Assembly (NCBI RefSeq): GCF_019430905.1
Contig: NZ_JAHYCA010000009.1
Location: 47,462-111,461 of the forward strand
Length of the DNA: 64,000 nucleotides
Direction of reading: 5' to 3'
DNA from: Billgrantia antri
Lineage (GTDB): Bacteria > Pseudomonadota > Gammaproteobacteria > Pseudomonadales > Halomonadaceae
Below are positions 35,615 to 46,054 of this stretch, piece by piece (within the stretch, counting starts at the first letter, position 1; the number at the start of each line of letters is the position of its first letter). The notes below the pieces were generated by a model, which had not been told where the DNA came from, searched no databases, and saw only the letters and a program-made list of their open reading frames with translations. The translations under genes and the position numbers were made by a program.

Positions 35615-36835
35615 ATGCCCGCCAAGCTCCAACCACGACGCCTATGGCGTGACGTCACCCTCTTCGACGGACACGACACCCTGCCGGAACCGATGGCAGT
35701 AGTGGTCACGGGCGAATCGATCGAGCGCGTCATCCCCATGCGCCAACTGGACCGCGCCGACGCGGAGGCTTGTGAACTTTTCGGCCAGGGCGGCGTGCTG
35801 ACACCGGGCCTGGTGGACTGCCATACCCACCTGGTGTTCGGCGGTTCGCGTGCCGAGGAGTTCGAGAGTCGTCTGGAAGGTGTCAGCTACGAGGCGATTG
35901 CCCGACAGGGTGGCGGAATCCTCAGCACCGTTCGTGCCACTCGGACCGCCAGTGAAGAAGCACTCTTCGACATGGCCCGCCCGCGCCTGGAGGCGCTGGT
36001 GCGTGACGGCATTACCACCGTCGAGATCAAGTCCGGCTACGGCCTCAGCATCGCCGACGAGTTGAAGATGTTGCGCGTGGCGCGCCGCCTCGGCGAAGAG
36101 CTGCCGGTGCGGGTGGTCACCACGCTGCTGGGCGCCCACGCCCTGCCGCCGGAGTTCAAGGACGACAGCGACGCCTACATCGACCTAGTGTGCCGCGAGA
36201 TGATCCCCGCCGCCGCCGAGCAGGGCCTGGCCGATGCGGTGGACGTGTTCTGCGAGAAGATCGCCTTCTCCGTCGCCCAGTGCGAGCGCGTCTTCGAAGC
36301 CGCCGAAGCCCATGGCCTACCGATCAAGGCCCATGCCGAGCAGCTCTCCAACCTGGGCGGCAGCGCCATGGCGGCCCGCCACGGTGCGCTTTCCGCCGAC
36401 CATATCGAGTACCTCGACGAGGCCGGCGTCGCCGCCCTGCGTGAGGCCGGCAGTGTCGCGGTGCTGCTGCCTGGCGCCTTCCATACCCTGCGCGAGACGC
36501 GGCTGCCGCCCATCGCCGCGCTGCGCGAAGCCGGCGTGCCCATGGCCATCGCCACCGATGCCAACCCAGGTAGCTCGCCGCTGTTCATGCCGACGCTGAT
36601 GCTTAACTTCGCCTGTACCCTGTTCCGCCTGACGCCACGCGAGGCCCTGGCCGGCATGACCGCCAACGGCGCGCGTGCCCTCGGCCTGCATGGGCAATCG
36701 CTCGGGCGCATCGTCGAGGGTGCGCCGGCGGATCTGTGCCTGTGGGACGTAGAAACACCTGCCGAGCTGGCCTATGCCGTGCAGCCCGGCCGGCTGCGTC
36801 AGCGCATTTATCGGGGGGAACCTAGCCATGGCTGA
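35615..36835 (+). CDS. hutI: imidazolonepropionase
   Basis: A 406-residue amidohydrolase of histidine degradation step three, opening 4-imidazolone-5-propionate to formimidoylglutamate. Metal ligands lie in DCHTHLVFGGSRAEEF; other blocks are QGGGILSTVRATR, VEIKSGYGLS, KAHAEQLSNLGG and ATDANPGSSPLF. AGGAGG precedes ATG 35615. First gene of hutIGUH, overlapping hutG by eight bases. Confidence 0.97.
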   Translation: MPAKLQPRRLWRDVTLFDGHDTLPEPMAVVVTGESIERVIPMRQLDRADAEACELFGQGGVLTPGLVDCHTHLVFGGSRAEEFESRLEGVSYEAIARQGGGILSTVRATRTASEEALFDMARPRLEALVRDGITTVEIKSGYGLSIADELKMLRVARRLGEELPVRVVTTLLGAHALPPEFKDDSDAYIDLVCREMIPAAAEQGLADAVDVFCEKIAFSVAQCERVFEAAEAHGLPIKAHAEQLSNLGGSAMAARHGALSADHIEYLDEAGVAALREAGSVAVLLPGAFHTLRETRLPPIAALREAGVPMAIATDANPGSSPLFMPTLMLNFACTLFRLTPREALAGMTANGARALGLHGQSLGRIVEGAPADLCLWDVETPAELAYAVQPGRLRQRIYRGEPSHG

Positions 36836-37817
36836 CACCGGCACCGACATGCATCTGGCCGACCCGGCCACCGACATGGCGCCCTGGGCCGGGCGCGAGG
36901 ACCCGGAGCCCGACAGCCTTCGCTGGCATCAGGTCGTCACACCGCTCAAGCGCGGGACTGCCCCCGGCGTCGCCATGCTCGGCTTTGCCTGCGATGCCGG
37001 AGTGGCACGCAACCAAGGGCGTATCGGTGCCGCTGAAGGGCCGCGTGCCATTCGTCGCGCACTGGCGCCTATGGCCTGGCATCGACTCGCCCCCGCATAC
37101 GACGCCGGGGATGTCAGCTGTCACGGTAACGAGGATCTGGAAGCGGCCCAGCAGCGCCTGGCCGAGCGGGTCGCCGCCCTGCTGTCGGAATCTCACCTGC
37201 CGCTGATTCTCGGCGGCGGTCATGAAGTTGCCTTCGGCAGTTGGTCGGGTCTGGCACGCCATCTCGACACTCGGGGCGAGGCCCGCCCGCGGGTCGGCAT
37301 CATCAACCTCGATTCCCATTTTGACCTGCGCAGCCCCCTTCTCACTCCAGGCCAGCGCGGCTCCTCGGGCACGCCCTTCGCCCAGATCGCCGCCGAGTGC
37401 GACCGTCGTGGCTGGACTTTCCGCTACGCCTGCCTGGGCGTCAGTCGGGCCAGCAATACCCGCGCCCTGTTCGCCCGCGCGCGCGAACTCGGCGTGCTGG
37501 TACGCGAAGACCGCGAGTTCACGGCGCAGCACCTGGACGCCATCGTTCGCGACCTGCAGCGCTTCATGGCGCACTGCGACCACCTTTATCTGACGGTCGA
37601 CCTCGACGTGCTGCCGGCTGCCGAGGCACCTGGCGTCAGCGCGCCCGCTGCCCGTGGCGTATCGCTGGCACTGCTCGAACCGCTGATCGAGGCGGTGCGC
37701 GACAGTGGCAAGCTGCGCCTGGCCGATATCGCCGAGCTCAACCCCGGTTTCGACATCGATGCCCGCACCGCCCGCGCGGCGGCGCGCCTGATCCACCAGC
37801 TCACGCTGGATTGCTGA
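36828..37817 (+). CDS. hutG: formimidoylglutamase
   Basis: A 329-residue arginase-fold enzyme. The start is ATG 36828, inside the end of hutI. Manganese ligands are seen in LILGGGHEVAFG, NLDSHFDLR and TVDLDVLPAAEAPG. It hydrolyses N-formimidoyl-L-glutamate to glutamate and formamide, so this organism uses the direct route; no HutF deiminase or formylglutamate amidohydrolase is seen here. GIIN, FDLRSP and GTPFAQIAAEC match the HutG subfamily rather than SpeB. Confidence 0.94.
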   Translation: MADTGTDMHLADPATDMAPWAGREDPEPDSLRWHQVVTPLKRGTAPGVAMLGFACDAGVARNQGRIGAAEGPRAIRRALAPMAWHRLAPAYDAGDVSCHGNEDLEAAQQRLAERVAALLSESHLPLILGGGHEVAFGSWSGLARHLDTRGEARPRVGIINLDSHFDLRSPLLTPGQRGSSGTPFAQIAAECDRRGWTFRYACLGVSRASNTRALFARARELGVLVREDREFTAQHLDAIVRDLQRFMAHCDHLYLTVDLDVLPAAEAPGVSAPAARGVSLALLEPLIEAVRDSGKLRLADIAELNPGFDIDARTARAAARLIHQLTLDC

Positions 37818-37846
37818 AAACGACATGTAACGAGAGAAGACACGCT

Positions 37847-39541
<1,695 letters not shown>

Positions 39542-39552
39542 AGGAGCCATTC

Positions 39553-41085
39553 ATGACCCAACTCGACATTCAACCCGGCAAGATGACCCTGGCCCAGGCG
39601 CGCCAGGTGTTCGAGGCGCCGCTGCGCGTGACGCTGCCCGACAGCGCCGACGCCGCCATCGACCGCGCCGTCGATTGCGTCAATCGCGTAGTCGCCGAGG
39701 ATCGCACCGTCTACGGCATCAACACCGGCTTCGGCCTGCTGGCCCAGACCCGCATCGACCACGACCACCTGGAGGATCTCCAGCGCTCGCTGGTGCTGTC
39801 CCACGCCACCGGGGTCGGCGAGCCCATGGAAGACGCCCTGGTGCGCCTGATCATGGTGCTCAAGGTCAACAGCCTGGCGCGGGGCTTCTCCGGCATCCGC
39901 CGCAAGGTGCTCGACGCCCTGCTAGCCCTGGTCAACAACGAGGTCTACCCGCACATTCCGCTCAAGGGCTCCGTCGGCGCTTCCGGGGACCTGGCGCCGC
40001 TGGCCCACATGAGCGTGGTACTGCTCGGAGAAGGCAAGGCACGCCATCGCGGCGAATGGATCACCGCCCGCCAAGCGCTCGAGATCGCCGGGCTCGAGCC
40101 GCTGAGTCTCGCACCCAAGGAGGGGCTGGCGTTGCTCAATGGCACCCAGGTCTCCACCGCCTACGCCCTCAAGGGGCTGTTTGAGGCCGAGGATCTGTAC
40201 GCCGCTGCCACGGTATGCGGCGCGCTGACGGTGGAAGCCACGCTCAGCTCACGTGCGCCCTTCGACCCGCGCATTCACGCTGCCCGCGGTCAGCGCGGCC
40301 AGATCGACGCCGCCGCGGCCTATCGCCACCTGCTGGGTGAGCGCAGCGAGATCAGCGACTCCCACGCCCACTGCGACAAGGTGCAGGACCCCTACTCGCT
40401 GCGCTGCCAGCCCCAGGTGATGGGTGCGGTGCTGACCCAGATCCGCCAAGCCGCCGAGGTGCTGGCCGTCGAGGTGAATGCGGTATCGGACAACCCGCTG
40501 GTGTTCAGCGACGAAGGCGACATCCTCTCCGGCGGCAACTTCCACGCCGAGCCGGTGGCCATGGCCGCCGACAACCTGGCACTGGCGCTGGCCGAAATCG
40601 GCTCGCTCACCGAGCGCCGCGTCTCGCTGATGATGGACACCCACATGTCGCAGCTGCCGCCATTCCTGGTGGAGAACGGCGGCGTCAACTCGGGCTTCAT
40701 GATCGCCCAGGTCACCGCCGCGGCATTGGCCAGCGAGAACAAGGCCCTGGCCCACCCGCACAGCGTCGACAGCCTGCCCACCTCGGCCAACCAGGAGGAT
40801 CACGTCTCCATGGCGCCGGCGGCCGGCAAGCGGCTGTGGGAGATGGCCGACAACGTGCGCGGCATTCTCGCCATCGAATGGCTGGCCGGTTGTCAGGGGC
40901 TCGACTTCCGCCAAGGGCTTTCGACCACCGCAAGACTGGAACAGGCGCGTCGCGCCCTGCGCGAACAGGTGCCCTATTATGACCGTGATCGCTTCTTCGC
41001 CCCCGACATCGAGGCGGCCACCGCCCTACTCGCTTCTCGCGTGCTGAACCGCCTGGTGCCTATGCAGCTGCTGCCGAGCCACTGA
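39553..41085 (+). CDS. hutH: histidine ammonia-lyase
   Basis: A 510-residue aromatic amino acid lyase. The MIO cofactor forms from the Ala-Ser-Gly in GSVGASGDLAPLAHM. Further hallmarks are YGINTGFGLLAQT, LLNGTQVSTAYAL, QDPYSLRCQPQVMG and SANQEDHVSMA. It deaminates L-histidine to urocanate, the HutC inducer. It starts 12 bases after hutU with AAGGAG, and a hairpin terminator follows. Confidence 0.97.
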   Translation: MTQLDIQPGKMTLAQARQVFEAPLRVTLPDSADAAIDRAVDCVNRVVAEDRTVYGINTGFGLLAQTRIDHDHLEDLQRSLVLSHATGVGEPMEDALVRLIMVLKVNSLARGFSGIRRKVLDALLALVNNEVYPHIPLKGSVGASGDLAPLAHMSVVLLGEGKARHRGEWITARQALEIAGLEPLSLAPKEGLALLNGTQVSTAYALKGLFEAEDLYAAATVCGALTVEATLSSRAPFDPRIHAARGQRGQIDAAAAYRHLLGERSEISDSHAHCDKVQDPYSLRCQPQVMGAVLTQIRQAAEVLAVEVNAVSDNPLVFSDEGDILSGGNFHAEPVAMAADNLALALAEIGSLTERRVSLMMDTHMSQLPPFLVENGGVNSGFMIAQVTAAALASENKALAHPHSVDSLPTSANQEDHVSMAPAAGKRLWEMADNVRGILAIEWLAGCQGLDFRQGLSTTARLEQARRALREQVPYYDRDRFFAPDIEAATALLASRVLNRLVPMQLLPSH

Positions 41086-41115
41086 CCCGACGATTCACCT
41101 GAGGTAACATACGCT

Positions 41116-41143
41116 GCCCCGAAGCCATGCTTCGGGGCTTTCC
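41116..41143 (+). terminator. rho-independent-type terminator after hutH
   Basis: GCCCCGAAGC (41116-41125) and GCTTCGGGGC (41129-41138) form a perfect 10-bp stem with loop CAT, followed by TTTCC. It lies 31 bases after the hutH stop, so the transporter gene downstream needs read-through or its own promoter. Confidence 0.75.
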
Positions 41144-41192
41144 GTCTGCCCTTGCGCGTCATTTCAATTTATCCGAATCCAAAGAGCCACGC

Positions 41193-42539
41193 ATGAATGC
41201 CATCGTTCTGGCCATCCTGGTCATGGTCATCCTGAGCCTTGCCCGCGTCTCCGTCGTCTTTGCCCTGATCGCCGCCAGCCTGATCGGCGGCCTCGTCGCC
41301 GGGCTGCCACTGACCGAGATCCTCGATGCCTTCAATGAAGGCCTGGGCGGCGGCGCCACCATCGCCCTCTCCTATGCCGTACTGGGCGCCTTCGCCGTGG
41401 CCCTGTCACGCTCGGGCATCACCGAGCTGCTCGCCAATCGGGCCATTCGCGGCCTGCACCTGGACGACCAGCCCTCGAGCCGTCGCTGGGTTGCCTTCAC
41501 CCTGCTCGGCGCCCTGCTGGCCGCCGCGGTCAGCTCGCAAAACCTGATCCCGGTGCATATCGCCTTCATCCCGGTGCTGGTGCCACCGCTGCTCAAGCTG
41601 ATGAACCACTTGCAACTGGACCGTCGGGCCGCCGCCTGCGTGATCACCTTCGGCATCACCGCGCCCTACATGCTGCTGCCGGTGGGCTTCGGCTCGATCT
41701 TCCTCAATGACATTCTGCTCGCCAACCTCAACGAGAGCGGTGCCGAACTGGGCCTCGAGGTCACCCGTGGCATGGTGCCCATGGCCATGTTGATTCCCAT
41801 CGGCGGCATGGCGCTGGGCCTCGTCGCGGCACTGCTGTGGAGCTATCGCCGCCCGCGTCAATATGAGGACCGCGACCTGGCCCATGGCGACGAGACCCCG
41901 GCCCAGGCCGCCCGACACCTGGCGCCTTGGCAGATGGCGGTGCTCGCCGCGGCACTGGTGGGCACCGTGGCGACCCAGTTGCTCTCCGGCTCCATGGTGC
42001 TCGGCGGGCTGTTCGGCTTCGCCCTGCTCTCGGTCAGCGGTGTATTCCGCTGGCACGAGCAGGACGGCATCTTCACCGAAGGCATGCGCATGATGGCGCA
42101 GGTGGGCTTCATCATGATCAGCGCGGCCGGCTTCGCCGGGGTGATGCAGGCAACCGGGGAAGTGGCCACGCTGGTGGAGGGCTCGGCGGAGCTGATCGGC
42201 GACAACAAGGGCCTGGCGGCACTGATCATGCTGCTCGTCGGCCTGTTCATCACCATGGGCATCGGTTCGTCGTTCTCCACCGTGCCGATCATCGCCTCGC
42301 TCTACGTGCCACTGGCACTCAGCTTCGGCTTCTCGCCCATGGCCACCATCGCCCTTGTGGGTACCGCCGCGGCGCTGGGCGACGCCGGCTCACCGGCGTC
42401 GGACTCGACCCTCGGCCCCACCGCCGGGCTCAACGCCGACGGCCAGCACGACCACATCTGGGACACCGTGGTGCCCACCTTCCTGCATTACAACGTGCCG
42501 CTGATCGTCTTCGGCTGGCTGGCGGCGATGGTGCTTTGA
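41193..42539 (+). CDS. NhaC/YuiF-type transporter, probable histidine permease
   Basis: A 448-residue membrane protein starting at ATG 41193 with AAAGAG upstream. It has eleven or so spans and features of the Na+/H+ antiporter (NhaC-like, YuiF) family: LGGGATIALSYAVLGAFAVALSRSG, ITAPYMLLPVGFG and IGSSFSTVPIIASLYVPLA, then GDAGSPASDSTLGPTAG. Members next to hut genes are commonly taken to be histidine transporters. It follows hutH, but behind a terminator. Confidence 0.82.
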   Translation: MNAIVLAILVMVILSLARVSVVFALIAASLIGGLVAGLPLTEILDAFNEGLGGGATIALSYAVLGAFAVALSRSGITELLANRAIRGLHLDDQPSSRRWVAFTLLGALLAAAVSSQNLIPVHIAFIPVLVPPLLKLMNHLQLDRRAAACVITFGITAPYMLLPVGFGSIFLNDILLANLNESGAELGLEVTRGMVPMAMLIPIGGMALGLVAALLWSYRRPRQYEDRDLAHGDETPAQAARHLAPWQMAVLAAALVGTVATQLLSGSMVLGGLFGFALLSVSGVFRWHEQDGIFTEGMRMMAQVGFIMISAAGFAGVMQATGEVATLVEGSAELIGDNKGLAALIMLLVGLFITMGIGSSFSTVPIIASLYVPLALSFGFSPMATIALVGTAAALGDAGSPASDSTLGPTAGLNADGQHDHIWDTVVPTFLHYNVPLIVFGWLAAMVL

Positions 42540-42557
42540 TGGGGCTGTTGATAGAAG

Positions 42558-43019
42558 TCAGCCCAGGCCGCAGCAACTCTTGAACTTGCGCCCGCTGCCG
42601 CAGGGGCAAGGGTCGTTGCGGCCGGGCTTGAGGCGGGTGACGCCGGGTGTGCCATCCAGGTAGTACCAGCGCCCTGCCTCGCGCACGAAGCGCGAGTTCT
42701 CTTCCAGTACGCTCCAGCGCCGGCCTTCATGGAAGGTCGCGCGAAAGTGCACGCGGCCCCGCTCGCCATCCTGCCCATGATCCAGCACTTCCAAGCGCAC
42801 CCAGCGCGTTCCGTCATCCAGATCCAGCGTCGCGGGACGAGTGCTCTCGTGCCAGGTACCGCGCAGATAGTCATGCAGACCCAGAGCGAAAGCGCTGTAG
42901 CGGGAGCGCATCAGCGCTTCCGGCGTGGGCGCCGGCTCACCGGCATGAAAGCGGCCGCAGCAGGCGGCCAGCGGCAATAGGCTACCACAAGGGCAGCGAG
43001 TCTCTCGAAGCGAGGTCAT
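42558..43019 (-). CDS. ychJ: YchJ-family SEC-C motif protein
   Basis: A 153-residue protein from ATG 43019; the longer frame to 43136 has no support. SEC-C zinc motifs lie at both ends: CPCGSLLPLAACC near the N-terminus and DPCPCGSGRKFKSCC at the C-terminus. The middle (EALMRSRYSAFALGLHDYLRGTWHESTRP) matches the YchJ core, an NTF2-like fold. Function is unknown in the family. It converges on the transporter gene with an 18-base gap. Confidence 0.9.
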   Translation of the reverse strand: MTSLRETRCPCGSLLPLAACCGRFHAGEPAPTPEALMRSRYSAFALGLHDYLRGTWHESTRPATLDLDDGTRWVRLEVLDHGQDGERGRVHFRATFHEGRRWSVLEENSRFVREAGRWYYLDGTPGVTRLKPGRNDPCPCGSGRKFKSCCGLG

Positions 43020-43220
43020 TGGTTCTCTCGTACAGAACGAGCCACCATCATAGCGCAGGCCGTCATCTCCTTGCTGCCACCTCGGCCCATTCGCAGCGCC
43101 ACGTCCATATCCCGGCCCCGTACAGACTTGGCTCACGTTCCTTGCCCTGGATCACTGCAGCGCAGCATGGGAGTGTGATACATCTGGCGCTGTCCCTCTC
43201 ACGTTCTCGGAGGTAAGGGA

Positions 43221-45998
43221 ATGCCCGAACGTCCTGTCGCTGCCCGCACCGCCTGGCATGCGCTCAGCGAAGAAGAAGCCCTGCAGCGACTCGAATGCGA
43301 CCGCAATGGTATCGATGAACAGCAGGCGGCATCACGCCTGGAGCGCTATGGCCCCAACCGGCTGCAACAGGCCAAGGGGCGCCCCTGGTGGCAGCGCATG
43401 CTGGCCCAGTTGAACAATTTGCTGATCGTGATTCTCATTGCCGCTGGTGTCGCCAGCCTGGCGCTGGGCCATCGTCTCGATGCGCTGGCTATCGCTGGCG
43501 TAGTGGCAATCATCGCACTGATCGGCTTCATCCAGGAAGGCAAGGCCGAGCGGGCCTTGGAGAGCATTCGCGAGCTGCTCTCGCCGCAGGCCCACGTATG
43601 GCGCGCCGGGCGACGCCAGACCATCCCCGCCGAGGCGTTGGTTCCCGGTGACATCGTACTGCTCGAGAGCGGCGACCGGGTCCCCGCCGATCTCCGCCTG
43701 CTGCAGGCCAATCGACTGCGTACCGAGGAGGCCGCCCTGACGGGAGAATCGGTTGCCGTCGACAAGCAGACCACGCCCGTCACCGCAGAGACCGACCTGG
43801 CCGAACGCAGTTGCATGGCCTACGCCAGCACCATCGTTGCCCAAGGCACTGCCCGGGGGGTGGTCGTGGCCACCGGCGTCGATACCGAAATCGGGCGTAT
43901 TTCCGAGCTGCTGCGCAACGTGGAGAAACTCAAGACACCGCTCTTGCGTCAGCTCGACCGCGCCGGCCGCGTACTGGCCATCTTCATCATGGGGGCTGCC
44001 CTCGTCACGGCGGCCATCGGTGCGCTCGTCCATGGCCAGCCTGCCAGCCAGATGTTCATGGCGGCCGTCGGCCTCGCCGTGGCGGCCATTCCTGAAGGCC
44101 TGCCGGCCATCGTCACCATCGGTCTCTCCCTGGGCGTGCAGGCCATGGCCCGGCGCAACGCCATCATTCGGCGCCTGCCTGCCGTCGAGACGCTGGGATC
44201 GATCTCCACCATCTTTACCGACAAGACCGGCACCCTGACACGCAACGAGATGACCGCCCAGGCCATCTGGCTGCCCGAAGGCGAGATCGCCGTCACGGGC
44301 ATCGGCTTCGCGCCGGAGGGAGATTTTCTGCCCGTACGCGATAACGCAGCCGCCGGCGACCCGCTGAACCTGGACAATCACCATGCCCTGCGCCATTTCC
44401 TCAAGGTCAGCGCCTTGTGCAACGACGCCGAGCTGTCCCGGGATGAGTCGGGACATTGGCACATCCTTGGCGATTCCACCGAAGGAGCGCTGGTCGTCGT
44501 CGCGGCCAAGGCCGGACTGGATGCCAGGGCGCTGCGTGATTGCCACGACCGGCACGATGCCATCCCCTTCGAGTCCGAGCGCAAATACATGGCCACCCTT
44601 CACGAGGTGGACGGCCAGCCCACGCTATTGGTGAAAGGGGCGCCCGACCGGCTGCTCGAGATGTGCCAGCGGGTGCGTACCGAAGCCGGCGATACGCCAC
44701 TTGCACCCGACCTATGGGAGGCGCGGATCGAGGCCCTCTCGGCACGCGGACTGCGCGTGCTCGCGCTGGCCGAAAAGCCGATCCATGACGTCGCAGAACT
44801 TGACGAGCGCCATGCCGAGGAGGGCCTGGTTCTCCTGGGGCTGATCGGTTTGCTCGATCCCCCCAGGGAAGAGGCGATTCGTGCGGTCGAAAGGTGCCTG
44901 TCAGCCGGCATCCGCCCGATCATGGTCACGGGCGATCACGCCGTCACGGCGCTGGCCATCGCCCGGCAGCTAGGTTTTGCCAACACCGAGCGGGCCCTGA
45001 CTGGCCGCGAGATCGAGGTTATGAGCGACACCGAGCTGGAAGCATGCATCGACGATGTCGACGTGTACGCCCGCGCCGCCCCCGAACACAAGCTACGACT
45101 GGTCAAGGCGATGCAGGCCCGCGGCGGCATCTGCGCGATGACCGGCGACGGCGTCAACGACGGCCCGGCCCTCAAGCGCGCCGATGTCGGCGTGGCCATG
45201 GGCATCCAGGGCACGGAGGCAGCCAAGGAAGCCGCCGAAATGGTACTGGCCGACGACAACTTCGCCACCATCGTCGGCGCCATCGAGGAGGGACGCAAGG
45301 TCTACGACAACATCCGCAAGACCGTCACCTTCCTGCTGCCCACCAACGGCGCCCAGGGCCTGGCGATCATGCTGGCCGTGCTGGCCGGCACCCTGCTGCC
45401 CATCACCCCGCTGCAGGCCCTGTGGGTCAACATGGTGGTCGCCGTGACCCTCGGCCTCGCACTGGCCTTCGAGCAAGGAGAGGAAAACCTGATGCGGAGG
45501 CGTCCTCGCGATCCCGCGGCCGCCCTGCTCGACCTGTTCCTGCTCTGGCGCGTGATCTTCGTCTCCCTGCTGCTGCTGATCGCCGTGTTCGGCATGTTCA
45601 GCTGGCTGCTTCAGCACGAAGGCGACGAGGCTGTCGCCCGCTCCGGTGCCGTCAACGTGCTGGTCATGGGAAGCGCGGCCTACCTGATCAATAGCCGCTT
45701 CTTGCTGCGTAGCAATCTCTCCCTGCAAGGGCTGTTCGGCAGTCGTCCTGTGTGGCTCGCCATCGGCCTGGTGCTGTCGTTGCAGGTCGCCTGGACCTAC
45801 CTGCCCTTCATGCAGGCCCTGTTCGACAGCGCAGCTCTCGCCCCATGGCATTGGCTGCTGGTGTTCGGCTGCAGTATCGCGCTCTTTCTGGTCGTCGAGC
45901 TGGAAAAGCTTCTGCTGCGCAGGAGAAGGAACAACAGGCCACCGAAGCGCAACTCCGACAGCCCGCTCTCGCGAGATACCCTGCCCGGCGCACGCTGA
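43221..45998 (+). CDS. cation-transporting P-type ATPase
   Basis: A 925-residue P2-type ATPase. Order: N-terminal cation ATPase domain (HALSEEEALQRLECD), actuator TGES at EAALTGESVAVDK, PEGLPAIVTIGLSLG in TM4, DKTGTLT phosphorylation site, KGAPDRLLEMC nucleotide domain, TGDGVNDGPALKRADVG hinge. TM6 reads VNMVVAVTLGLALAFE, not the usual calcium-pump pattern, so the ion may be Na+, K+, H+ or Ca2+. It has a strong GGAGGTAAGG site before ATG 43221 and stands alone. Confidence 0.9.
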   Translation: MPERPVAARTAWHALSEEEALQRLECDRNGIDEQQAASRLERYGPNRLQQAKGRPWWQRMLAQLNNLLIVILIAAGVASLALGHRLDALAIAGVVAIIALIGFIQEGKAERALESIRELLSPQAHVWRAGRRQTIPAEALVPGDIVLLESGDRVPADLRLLQANRLRTEEAALTGESVAVDKQTTPVTAETDLAERSCMAYASTIVAQGTARGVVVATGVDTEIGRISELLRNVEKLKTPLLRQLDRAGRVLAIFIMGAALVTAAIGALVHGQPASQMFMAAVGLAVAAIPEGLPAIVTIGLSLGVQAMARRNAIIRRLPAVETLGSISTIFTDKTGTLTRNEMTAQAIWLPEGEIAVTGIGFAPEGDFLPVRDNAAAGDPLNLDNHHALRHFLKVSALCNDAELSRDESGHWHILGDSTEGALVVVAAKAGLDARALRDCHDRHDAIPFESERKYMATLHEVDGQPTLLVKGAPDRLLEMCQRVRTEAGDTPLAPDLWEARIEALSARGLRVLALAEKPIHDVAELDERHAEEGLVLLGLIGLLDPPREEAIRAVERCLSAGIRPIMVTGDHAVTALAIARQLGFANTERALTGREIEVMSDTELEACIDDVDVYARAAPEHKLRLVKAMQARGGICAMTGDGVNDGPALKRADVGVAMGIQGTEAAKEAAEMVLADDNFATIVGAIEEGRKVYDNIRKTVTFLLPTNGAQGLAIMLAVLAGTLLPITPLQALWVNMVVAVTLGLALAFEQGEENLMRRRPRDPAAALLDLFLLWRVIFVSLLLLIAVFGMFSWLLQHEGDEAVARSGAVNVLVMGSAAYLINSRFLLRSNLSLQGLFGSRPVWLAIGLVLSLQVAWTYLPFMQALFDSAALAPWHWLLVFGCSIALFLVVELEKLLLRRRRNNRPPKRNSDSPLSRDTLPGAR

Positions 45999-46054
45999 CA
46001 CTACGCTACGTATCCTGTCTGCAGGTCCGTCCGGAGTATGCCTCCGCTGGATGA